Origin: Caprimulgus europaeus
Taxonomy: Eukaryota > Chordata > Aves > Caprimulgiformes > Caprimulgidae
Length of the DNA: 64,000 bases
NCBI GenBank assembly: GCA_907165065.1
Contig: OU015539.1
Span: forward strand, 18,072,816 to 18,136,815
Direction of reading: 5' to 3'
Made by a program: the position numbers and the translations under genes. The notes beneath the pieces are model-generated. The model made no database searches. It saw only the letters and a list, made by a program, of their open reading frames with translations, and was not told where the DNA came from. The first letter of the stretch is position 1. Each line of letters begins with the position of its first letter. Positions 49,501 to 61,500 of the stretch are shown here, in pieces.

Positions 49501-52500
49501 ACAACAGGAGTGCAGACCATATATAAGTGTTCCTCAAAATACAGAATAAACTGGAGGGCAGATGTTTCATCTACCAAGTCAGCAAGGCACTATGGTTCCA
49601 TGCCACATCAGTTTGCACCGAGTCCCAATCCTCCTCTAGACTGCTTTTGTTCAGTTCCTCTAACAACGCCATTGGATTTATAAGCATTGTGCAGCCATAA
49701 ATGCTGCCTCCTCCACGTGGAAAGTTATCAGAAGTTAAGTGCCAAAAGAGATCAGAGTTGTTATTCATTGCTTTGATAATCAGAAGAATGGAAGCAAGAG
49801 TGACTGAGAGCTGTTACACTTTGATTCCTGAACCTGAAGAGCACTTATCTACTACTACTTACAGGACTGAGTGAAATCAGTTTCTAAGAAGGGCAATGTA
49901 AGGACTAACACTAGGAAATTTCTTCTACTGAAGTGGACCAGGATTTTTTAAAGCGACTTCCAAGACATAGGAACAATTAATTTTCAATATTTAAAGCTAG
50001 AATAGGGACAGATACTAGGAAATTATTCTAAAAGAATGAGAAGAGGTTTGCATGCCAAAATGCTAGTAGTATGTTCTGATTTGTCAAGACTGTGGGCAGG
50101 AGGCATGACACACCAGCTTCAAGTAATAAAAGCAAAATTATTTTTGCAGGTCAGACTGTTTGTAGCCTCTGTTTCCCTAAATAAAGATTTGATACTAAAT
50201 AAAAAACACTTGATCATTGAATCTAAGATCACAACATCTTCATAGACAAAACAGAAATGTGCTTTATTCCCAGAAAAGGATCACATCGTTGATATGCACA
50301 ATATGGAATATAACCATATTGTAAGACAGTTATTCCTGAATGGAACACTTTGTATCAGAAGATACCAAAATTAATGAGTTAGATCTTCCAGTTATTCTAG
50401 AGTCCTATGTGCCACCTGTGGTCCAGAACACCGTCATCCATACCACCACCAGTGATCACCCCAAAACTCTGATTACTCTCAAGAGCAGTGCCTGGCTGGC
50501 GTTCAACTTCTGTCCTCCACCCTCCTGGATGAGAGGGATGGAATTCCAATTCAAACCTAAAAAGTCTGTGCAGAATTTAAACAGCTTAGCTGTTGTTTAA
50601 CAAACAATTAACTGTTTGTTAAAAGAATAACGTACATAAATATCCACAATAATGTGCCCCACGGTCAGAAGTTATTGAGTCAGGCTTCCATCAATAATCT
50701 TCCACTGAAATTAAGGCTTGATAAGGAACATTATCTGTTACAGGAACTGGAAGCAAAAATTCAAAACAATTCCTTAAAGCCTCAGGAATTATCATTTGCA
50801 AAGATCTCTTTTTGATGGCACATAGTGTTCCACCAACAGTGCCTATTTTATGAAGGTGGGAAGACAATAAATAGGTATTCTTACCTTTTGAAAACAGCTG
50901 TTTCAGTTTTAGCATCTACAGTAAGGCTCAGGGTCTCCTTCATGCTGCCGTTCATTACTGTTTCAGTTACCTTGTCTGCATTTTCTACGTCATCCTCTCC
51001 ATCAGAGCTGGCCTCCATAGCAACACTTCCAGGGGCTAGACATACAGAAGTATGGCTGGTTATATTTCTCCTTCATGAGCAAGCATACAAGTCAATATAA
51101 CCAGAAGGATACTTTTGCAGTTTTCTACACTTCTTGAATTCTTCCTTACAAAGACAGACATCTTTCTGCAACCCCCACTATACACAGACATAGAGCATAA
51201 GTACTTCTTACAGGTGGCTTAAGGAAAAGTCACATTCTGTAGCTATGGGGTTTGTGGGGCGGGGGGGGGAGGGTGTTGTTTTGGGGTTTTTGTTTTTTCA
51301 TTTTGAAAGCCACTTAGTGATTTCGACTGACAATGGTTACTGCAACAGGTTTGCCTGAACAAGACTTTAGGAGGAACACAGTGATGCATTATTTTTCTGT
51401 ACAGTCAAATCCATTACACAAGCCCACACTGTACAAGTTTGACAGTAAGTTTCCAAGTACAGACAAGCCTTTTGGAAGTCCAGTCTCCCTGGACTTCTCA
51501 TCTGCACTTCTTGTTCTGTCTGTTAATAATACATAAATATAACCTCCCCAGGGAGGCTGTGGATGCTTCCTCCCTTGGAGGTTTTCAAGGCCAGGTTGGA
51601 TGAGGCTTTGAGCAACCTGGTCTAGTGGAAGGTGTCCCTGCTGCTGGCAGGGGGGTTGGAACTGGATGAGCTTTAAGGCCCCTTCCAACCCAAACGAGTC
51701 TGTGAGCGTATGAAAAAAAGCTAATTAGCATATGTTTGGCCTTTAACCAGTTCATACACATAGAACAAAGAATTAGCACTGAAGGTAACTTGGAAAGGAA
51801 TGAGCAGGAAAGGGAAATTTGAACATGGTGAGACTATTGACCTGCTGCCACACAGGAAGAGGCTACCACTGATCTTGGGCATTAGCTAAGCCCTAACTAA
51901 CACAAACCAAGTGCGGACAAAGACTCTCTAACAGAACACACCCGGCTCCTCTGCAATGCTTTTCTGTTCATCATGTGCGTGCTTTTAAGAGGTAACAGTA
52001 ACACTGGCTCCTGTTTGAAATAGAAAACTATTCTAAATAGTTCAGAAATTCTTTGACAAGTCATTTTCATTAACTGGCAGAACAGCAGCAGGGCCAGATG
52101 AGAGGTCTCTGGAAACCTAAACTTTAGAGTTCAGGGAGATCTTTCTTGGGTACAACTTTTAAATGGCATTTTGAACGCAGTGTACTTACTTTCTAGCTGT
52201 GTTGCAAGAGCAGTTACATTTGCACTCAAGGGATCAATTGGGTCTGTGTTGGTTTCCATTTCCACAGGAGAATTACTTCTTAAGGAATCTTTTGAGCTTC
52301 AAATACAAAGTAAAAAAGCTTTAGGAACATTTCTGAATATCAGAATGAAATGTTATTAAAAAAGTATTTTTAGTTCTTTATCAAAACTATCAGGCCTAGA
52401 ACTCGAATCACAACAAGTTTCTTTGCAGGAATTGTGGGAAAACATGCTAAACAGGATAGTAATGAAAAATCCACCAGAACTGAGCTGACTGAGTGTATGT

Positions 52501-55500
52501 TTGGTGGTGGTTTTATTTTTACTTCTTTATTTGGTTCGATTACAAGTAGTAGTGGACATGTCCCTGATAAATAAGGCATACAAGTATCACTGGCCCCTTG
52601 GAGTGTTTTCAACATTTGCAACTTGAACAATGGTTCTCTCATCCACTACAGAAGTGACTTTACGACTTCATCATATATACAGTATAGCTACAAGTTTTTC
52701 ATTCTGAAGGAACTCAGAGACAAGATTTGGCCACTTGAAACACTTATTTATAGAACAATGTCTTTTCTATCCACTAATATGGCAGCTCCAAGTCTTCATT
52801 TTCTAAAACCATAATTCTGTTACCAACTTACCTGCCTCAAGCATGAAACAATACACTAGTTTGCATTGGAGAAATCATACATTTATATCTGAGCTGCTTA
52901 ATGCCTAGACAATTGAGAGCCAGATGCAGAAAACAGAGTCTTCAGACAAGAGAAGGAATCAGTTCTTGACTGCTAGTGTTTGGCAACTCAAGATTTACAT
53001 CTATACGATTATGACTTCATTTATTTTTTTTGTAGAGTTCAAGCCAAGAAAGGAAAGTGTGTCTCAGGCATTCCCAAAATAGTGCAGAGCTGCCTAACCT
53101 AGATATCATGGCTGTATAACCATGCGAGTTTAAAAACAAACAAAATGACCAAAAACCCCACATAAAAAACCTTATTTGTTTTATAACATCCATGAAACAA
53201 AATCATCATTTTATGACATTTACATTCAACAGTTCACATTCAACCCTTCACTGGGTTCCATCTCCACTAAAAACTAAATATTAAAAAAAAAAAAAAATCA
53301 CAGCCCAAATTGTGATTAGAGAGCAATATTAAAGGACCCAAATATTCTTTAAAAACCCTCTTAAACAATGGCCAGCTAGGATCCACCCATCCTACACAAG
53401 CCTGCTGTGAAGTAGATCGTACAAAGACACACTGCTGTAACACAAGGGGGCCCTTTGGGCGCTACACACCGTGTACTCCAGCAGAAGACTATGAACACAG
53501 GCTTGGGCAGAGGCGGACACCCCAAGGACACCCAACGGCAGCTGCCATGACCTCTGGTAGTGAAGAACTTGCCCTGAATCGCCAACATTCTTACCTCAAA
53601 GAGGATGTGAACTCTGAAAAGGAGGCCCAGCCAGTTTCTTTTGCTGGCACAGGTTCTTCTGTACTCCACACATCAGACCCAACAGAATCCAGATTGGCAC
53701 CATGTGCAGTCTCCATGGGTACATCAAAGTTAGCTGACCAGTTTGGTGCTGAAAAACCATCAACAAGTTCATTAGGAACAAATGTAAATAAATTCTTTAT
53801 ATGTACATTCTAAAAAGAACAGAAAAATTCATGACTAGACTTTAAAGCACATGCAGAAGAATCCTCTATATACTGCTAAAAAGTGAATGCATTCCCTAAA
53901 AGGGAAACTCTGCTAGTAAGGCAGAATTTTAAAAACAGTAACTCAAGAGTATTTTGCTAAAAATTGATATAGCTTATCTGAAAAATAAAAACAATAAATC
54001 ATACTAGAACACAACAGTAATCTCACTTTATTCTTTAAACTATCAACATTTGTTATCATTTTTCAAACCTAATTTCTATAACAATAATAATAAAAAAAAA
54101 TCTTAGAGGAGTTTTCATCCCTTTTCCAGTTCCCTATGCACATTTTCCTGAACACAGAAAATGAGCATTTCAACTCAGGTATGGGCAGTCTCTAAATAAT
54201 CTCTCATGCACTAACATCACTGCTAAGTATCAGAAAAGTTTAAGGCTTTTTACAACTTAAAATATTTATTGGAGTTTTAAGTTTTGGAGCAACTGTGACT
54301 TAACAGCATCTAGTTTAGGATAGGTCAATTCAAAATACTTCACCTACCCAAGGGAAACATGTTTACACTTACATACAAAAAAACAGGCTGAAAAGGAAGT
54401 TCTGACTAGCAATTAGAAATTCCAACCCAGGCAGATATGGGAGGAGACCCACATGGATCAAAACTTGTTTGACACACAGATGCCAACGACACCAATCTGA
54501 CAAAAGAAAAGAAAACCCTTAACTTATCCTTCTATTTTAATTTAATTCCTTACAGTCTAGATAAACACAGGGCTTTTACCTACAGATATTGCCAGTTTAA
54601 CTAAAGCCAGTTCAGTCTACTGTGAACTTGAACATTAAAACTTTTAAGTCAGTTAAATTTCCACCTAAGAGTTTACTGATGTGCATCTTTCATTCACACG
54701 TGAAGCCAGACCGACACAGATTCACTTGGCTTCTGTAGGAAGTCTTTTAAAAAAGAGCATTGTTAGATGAGAAGTTGGTCTGAAAGGCTTCCAGTAAGAA
54801 GAACCATATTTTAGGTTTGGAGATTAACAACCTGTTAGTTTTTGCAGGCATTCAAGATGTATAAATTACTACATTTCATCCTTTCTTTTCTGATTCCTCC
54901 TCCTTTTTTTCCCCCTCTTGAAGCACAGAAACATGAGTTTTAGAGAGACTGAGCAACTTGACTCGGGACACATACGGAATTCAAACTTCCCAACACTTGC
55001 ACACTTTGTTGCAGGCAGTCTTTACAGTGGGAAAGACTATTTTAGTAAGACAGTTGGAATAAAAATGGTAAACGAGGAAAATTCCTACAAAATAAGACTG
55101 TTACATCTACCACTCTCCTGTAACTCAAAGCAGCTGTGAGAAAAGCTACGTACGTTCACTTAAGTCTACTTCCATTTTGTCTTCCGTATTGGTATGCGAC
55201 TCAAACAAGTCTTGTTTTGTGCCATCCTCTTCTTCAGAATCTGTACTTTCTTCGCTGTCTGTACTGCCCGAACTTAAAATACAAAGAGATAGTTGACATT
55301 TTGTGTTTAGTATCAGACTCTGGGCACAATGAAATATTGGAGAGTTTGAGGCTAAAGATAATTACAACTGCTATTAGTTCCGATAGATTAACTGAGGTAT
55401 AATTTGTTAGCTGTTAGTACTCCCCTCATTTCTCCCTCAAAAAACAAAGGTTTAAGGTTTTCCACTTGCCCATGTATAGATCAAGGCTATCTTCCCCACC

Positions 55501-58500
55501 CCTACACACATTTGCAAGTGAAAGACAAAGATTGGTTTTACTTTTGAGCAGAAAAGGAAAGTAAGGGATCAGATCTGTGTACAGAGATTGTTGGTCTATC
55601 TGCTCTCTTCACACTAAACAGAAGCACCGAAATACAAAGCTCTCCAACACCAATCTAGCAAGATACAACTTGATTTATTTTAAAATCTAACAGCAAATCT
55701 ATTTTAAAATCTCCCCAATTGTATTCCAGTCCATCCTCTTTTAACTATATGCATACTTTGAATCCTATGGGCATCTCTCCCTTCTGGTGAGTGCAACTAA
55801 CACAAGAAGCAAGGGAGTGTGAGAAGGTAAGGATGTCCCTGAAACACATCACATCAAGTAACCACAACACCACCAGACAAAATAATGGATTTTGTACAAC
55901 AGGTGTGTGTGTCAGGTTAACCTTGCCTGAATGCCAGGTGCCCACCAAGCCACTCTAATACCCCCCCTCCTCAGCAGGATGAGGAGGGGAAAAAATAAGA
56001 TGGAACAAAAACCCCAAAGTCATGGGTCGATACAAAAGGCAGTTTAATAGAAAAAAAAAAAACCCAGCCCAAAAACAAAAAAACCCCACCCTAAAACCCA
56101 AAGCTTTGCGCACAGAAGCAAAAGAACAAAATATTTATCCTGTACTTCCCATCAGCAGGCGATGTCTGGCCACCTCCTGGGAAGCGGGGCTTTGTACACA
56201 TAGCTGTTACCCCAGAGGACAAACATCAGTAATGAATGCTCTCCCTTCCCGCTCCATTCCCCTTGCTTTCATTTCTGAGCAGATGTCACATGCTATGGAA
56301 TATCCCTCTGGTCAGTGTGGGTCAGCTGTCTTGGCTGTGTCACCCCCCCAAGACCTTCCCCACCCCCAGCCTAAAGGGGGAAGAAATGTTGGAGAGCCAG
56401 CCTTGATGCTGTGCTGGGACTGCTGAGCAGGAACCAAAACACTGGGGTGTTATCAACACCCTTCTAGCTCCTGATACGAAACCCAGCACTGTGAGGGCTG
56501 CTGTGGGGAAAATTAACTCCATCTCCGCCAGACCCAAGACCAGGTACAAGCAACATGCATTCTGAAGGCTGCAAGGGAAGAAAGGATCAAGTTTGTGACT
56601 CAAGCCACAAGAAGGTCAGAAAAGCCAAGACTACCCTGGGACAGATTTCAGTAGATATCAAGGGGAGACTGCACAGTGCTGAGAGTTTTGAGGACCAGAT
56701 GCTCCTCTCCCTCAATGCAGCTTCCTACACAGTCCTGTCCACAGCCACACTGGTACCGTAGAAAGGACAAAGTCTACGGAGGCGCGGAGATGAACTGCCT
56801 TGTCCAAGGCAAGAACAGCCAAGCAGGGGTCCTGGTTTTTGCTAGGACAGAGTTAATTTCCTTCTTAGTAGCTAGAAAGCACTGTGTTTTGGTTTCAGTG
56901 GGGGATTTGTTATGAGAAGAACACTGATAAAGTACAAGGCCACTGTATTTTCCTGGTCTGCAAGTGCAAAGGACTGGGATGGGGAAGTGCAGTAATTAAC
57001 AAAACCCAGAACTGACATTTGGCTCTGCCAACGAGATATTCAATATCGTACCTCGTCATGGTCAGTACATTAACTGGGACTGACCAGAAAGCTAGGGATT
57101 CTCTTGGGAATCACTTGGGCTCGCTCTTCAGGGATTGTGGTTCTGGGGTTCCTCTTCACTCCTCTGGGATCGCTATTGCCAGTGGTGAGCAATTGTACTG
57201 TGTATCACTCATTAATATAGATATATATTTTTTCTTTATTATGACTATCATAATTATTTTTATTTTATTTTACTCTAATTATTAAGTTGTTCTTATCTCA
57301 GCCTAAGTGTCTTCTCACCTTTACCCCTCCACTTCTCTCCCCTATTGCATGGGTGGAGGTGGGAAGGGAGGGTGCAAGCAGCTGTGTCGTATTTGGCTGC
57401 CAGCCAACTTAAACTACCACAGCAGGTTTAAAAGCAGAGAAAGAATAAGCAGTGGGGAAAACAAACTACAATGGCTGAAGTGCAGGAAGAGCTGAGTAGG
57501 CAGGGCAGTTGTTGGTATTTTCTCCAAATTCTGGCTGGAAGACAGATACTAGAACCATCCCTCTACTCCTTTCTCCACAGAATGGAAAGAGCGAGTCATG
57601 CTGGTCAGCCTGAACCAAAAGATACGCTCAGCACCAAGGGCTCACTGCACTGAGTACTGAAACACATTTCTTACCTGGAACGCCTCTGGGAATCTGGTGT
57701 AAATGCAATATGTTTTTCCTCCCAAATGTCATCTTCATCAGAGCCACCATCATCAAACTGCTGTATCCGCTCCTTACAGCATGCCTCAAACAAGGCTATA
57801 TTGCCCTAAAAACAGCAAAAGTATAAAATCTGTATTTATGATTAATTATTCTACTTATATTAGTAAACATTTTAGAATATATGACTATGAAAATCTTAAA
57901 CCAGTGGGGAGAAAACATTTCTCTAAAAGCTGCAGAAAAGCAGGATGTCTTCACAACTTAAAGCTTATCAAGAAAATATTCAGTGGTTCTTGTTTTATTC
58001 AGCTACTAACAAGCTGAGTGTACGATCAAAGACGAGCTAGGAGTTTCCATCATGTTTCAGAACAGCATGCAGGAATGACACTGAAGAGCTTTTCAGACAA
58101 CCAGACCACCAAGTACTCAGCTTTATTTTGTGTTCAGTGTTGGGCCCCTCACTCCAAGAAGGACATGGAGGTGCTGGAGCATGTCCAGAGAAAGGCAACA
58201 GAGCTGGGGAAGGATCTGGAGCACAAGTTGAACATGAGCCAACAGTGTGTACTGGCAGCCAAGAGGTCACCCGTGTCCTGGGGGCACCCAGCCCTGCACT
58301 GTGAGCCGGGCCAGGGAGGGGATCGTCCCGCTCTGCTCTGCACTGGGGCGGCCTCAGCTCCAGCACTGGGGGCAGCTTGGGCACCACAGGAGAAAAAGGA
58401 TCTAAAGCTGCTGGAGAGTGTCCAGAGGAGGGACACAACATTGGGGAAGGGTTTAGAGGGGAAGGGTGTGAGGAGAGGCTGAAGTCACTTGGTTTGTTCA

Positions 58501-61500
58501 GCCTGGAGAAGAGGAGACTGAGAGGAGATCTCCTGGCGGTCTGGAACTTCCTCCCAAGGGGAAGAGGAGGGGCAGGCGCTGAGCTCTTCTCTCTGGCCAC
58601 CAACGCCAGGAGCAGAGGCCATGGCAGGAAGATGTGGCAGGGGAGGGGGAGGTTGGCCATGAGGAAAAGGTTCTTGAGGCAGAGGGTGGTGGAGCACTGG
58701 CACAGGCTACCCAGGGAGGTGCTGATGGCCCCAAGCCTGACAAGATTCCAGCAGCATTTGGCCAAGGCCCTCAGGGACATGGAGTGAATGTTGGGATTGT
58801 CCTGTGCAGGGACAGGAGTTGGACTCCATCATCCTGGTGGGTCCCTTCCAGCTCACAATATTTGATGACTTTGATTTTGAGGAGGAGCAGCTGAGGGAAC
58901 TGGGATTGGATGTGAAGAAGAATTTCTTTGCTGAAAGGGTTCTGAGGCATTGGAAGGGGTTGCCCAGGGCAGTGGTGGAGTCCCCATCCCTGGAGGGATT
59001 GAAGAGTCATGTAGACACAGTGCTGAGGGACAGGGGTCAGTTGGGGACTGGTCAGTGTTGGGTTCATGGTTGGACTCGATCTTAAAAGGTCTTTTCCGAT
59101 TGAGGCAATTCTGGGGTTCTGTGGTTTTCTGCAGTGGGATTCATTTCAGATCAAGAGACAAATCCTATCTAGAGTTAAAGTCTCTGTCCTTACTTTCCTG
59201 TCACCATAATCTCACTGGAAGGCTGAAATAGTTTCTACCTGTAAAACACAAATGTGCAATATGCACAAATCAGATCCAAGCCTGTTCCTGAACCTGGCCA
59301 TACAAATTAGGAGCAATTCTGTTTAACACTGATCACAAAGAAACAATAATGTCTTCCAATTAGAAAATCTCATTATAGAGGAGCAAGGCAGCACAGTTAT
59401 TTTCCAAAGATTACACATCAAAGGAGTAAATATAACAACCACCACCAAAACTTTTGAGGTCACACTGAAGTTTAAATGACAGTAATGTTTCTGACAGTAC
59501 AGGAACACATACTTACACTTTCATTCGTATTGAGGGTAAAGTTGATGTCTGAAACCCGATCAAAAGAAACACTAAAAAAAAAAGTAGATTTATGCAATAA
59601 AACAAGATGATGTGTTATAACATGAAGACATTTCGTTTCTCTTAGGCTTCTCATTTTCCAATCATCTAAAAATATAAGATTAAAGACAAAATAGTTTCCA
59701 ACATAAAGTGTCAAATTCCACACTGAGGAGACCTGGCATTCCTGTAATTTTTCCAACAGTGATATATTATAAACAAAAATATGAGACAGTGCTGCCTCTA
59801 CCCTACACTGAGCTGTGAAGATGCAACAAGCCTAAGCAAGCATAACTGAAATGATATATGCAAATCAAATACTGTATTGTTATGCACTGCAAAAAATAAG
59901 TAGGCCTAAAGAATGCCTAAATCTGGCTGTGGTCTACCATGATACAGCTCAAAATCCTCTAGAGATCTGCATTGGCAGTTCTTATACCTTCTCACTGACT
60001 TCACCACTCTATAGAAGGACCTTTTCAACAGGAAGAGAGAAAGTGAAAAATGTACTATCAACTTCTGTTTCCCAAAGAAAAATCTTTTTTTTTTTTTAAA
60101 CCAATCCCCGAAGTTTTTTTTCCAAATTGAACACTAAATATTAGGCTTTACACATCTTCATATATTAAGCTATTGAGTAGTTTCCACTAATGTAATTACA
60201 AACATGTCTTAGACTAAAAAATAGAATTAGGCAAACTAAATCTCCAGGGGAAGAGAAAAAGAAACAGAGAGGAAAAAGATGGGAAACACTACTAGACTTT
60301 GAGAAGAGTTAATATATTATTTCTCCAGCCACATATAGCAGTGCATTCAGCAGAGCACATACTAATCTTCTTCTCATCCTCACAGCATTACAAAGTAGGG
60401 AACCATGTAAGTGGTCTAAAGGAACAGAAGTTTTAATTACTGTGCAAGTTACCATCTGAATTACTGCACAGCAGGAAGCAGGTAACAAGCTGTGATTGAT
60501 TCTTGCACAAAACTGTAAAGTAACTATCTACAGCTTAATTCAGCTCTTGAGCACATCATCAGCACACCTATCACAAATCTCAGAGATCTGCTTACACAAG
60601 TAGTCATCTTCTTTACACCAAGACCATACACTACCAAAGGCATGATAACGTGAAGGAATTCCAACTCCTATCCTTGTCAAAATCCACTTGTTTCTAGAAG
60701 AGTATCCTGAGTTGCTTCCTCTCCCATCATATCTGCATGTGTAATCTCAGCAGATCACGTGGTATAAAAAGGCAGCAATGCTTCTTAGATGGCACATGCA
60801 AGCTTCAGTCAACCATCACTTGTCTTATGGAAGAGCACGGAGACATTTTATTTTACCCTTTTAGAAGCCATCTTCAAGCAATGCTTTTTACTCTCATCTG
60901 CATGTTCTTGCACCCCAAGATCATTTTCAGCAAGAACCCCCATTCTTTCCCTTTCCCATTACGGCAACAGTTTTACTAGAACTGAAGAAAGCAGTTTTGT
61001 GGAGGCTGTTTTTCTTGCGTGTGGTTTTTTGTTTGTTTTAACCTGATCAAGACAATTCTCATTTCCTCATCACTTACCCTATTTGCAGAAATGAGTCTTA
61101 ACTGCCTTGAGCTTGAAAACAAAGGTAGCTTTACAATGCCCTTCCTTACTGTCCCCTACAGAAAAGTACATTCACAGACATGTTGTTCCTGTCATCTTTT
61201 CTAGGAAAACTTAAAAGTAGAGCTATTCATCTGGTTTGGTACATAGGTTCAGCAGGGGAAAAAAAAAAAAAAAAATCACCTTGATGCAAAGAGAAAGTGC
61301 CCCCAACAACACCATGTCATTGGACAGACACAGCTTTCAAAAACTGAGTTGTAATTTAGCTATTTATTCACAAACACTGCGTTCTGATGTTGGCACAACC
61401 AAGACATGACAAATGGAAGGTAAGTTGTTGCTTCCCTTGTTCAGGAGGGTTTCTCTCAATGCACACAGATAGTACAAAAAGACAGGACTGATTGGCAGCT

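Larger units (their letters stand above)
47052..50884 (-). other. PPP6R3: PPP6R3 intron between exons g and h
   Basis: The largest complete intron in the window (3.8 kb). It holds one sense-oriented CR1 fragment (47840-48312) and an old CR1 tail (49130-49275). The remainder is unique-looking AT-rich sequence. Confidence 0.8.

Noticed and set aside
58037-58780. 247-codon minus-strand open frame, and the similar 148-codon frame at 37288-37734
   Set aside because: Both are antisense shadows of the two nearly identical plus-strand CR1 copies.
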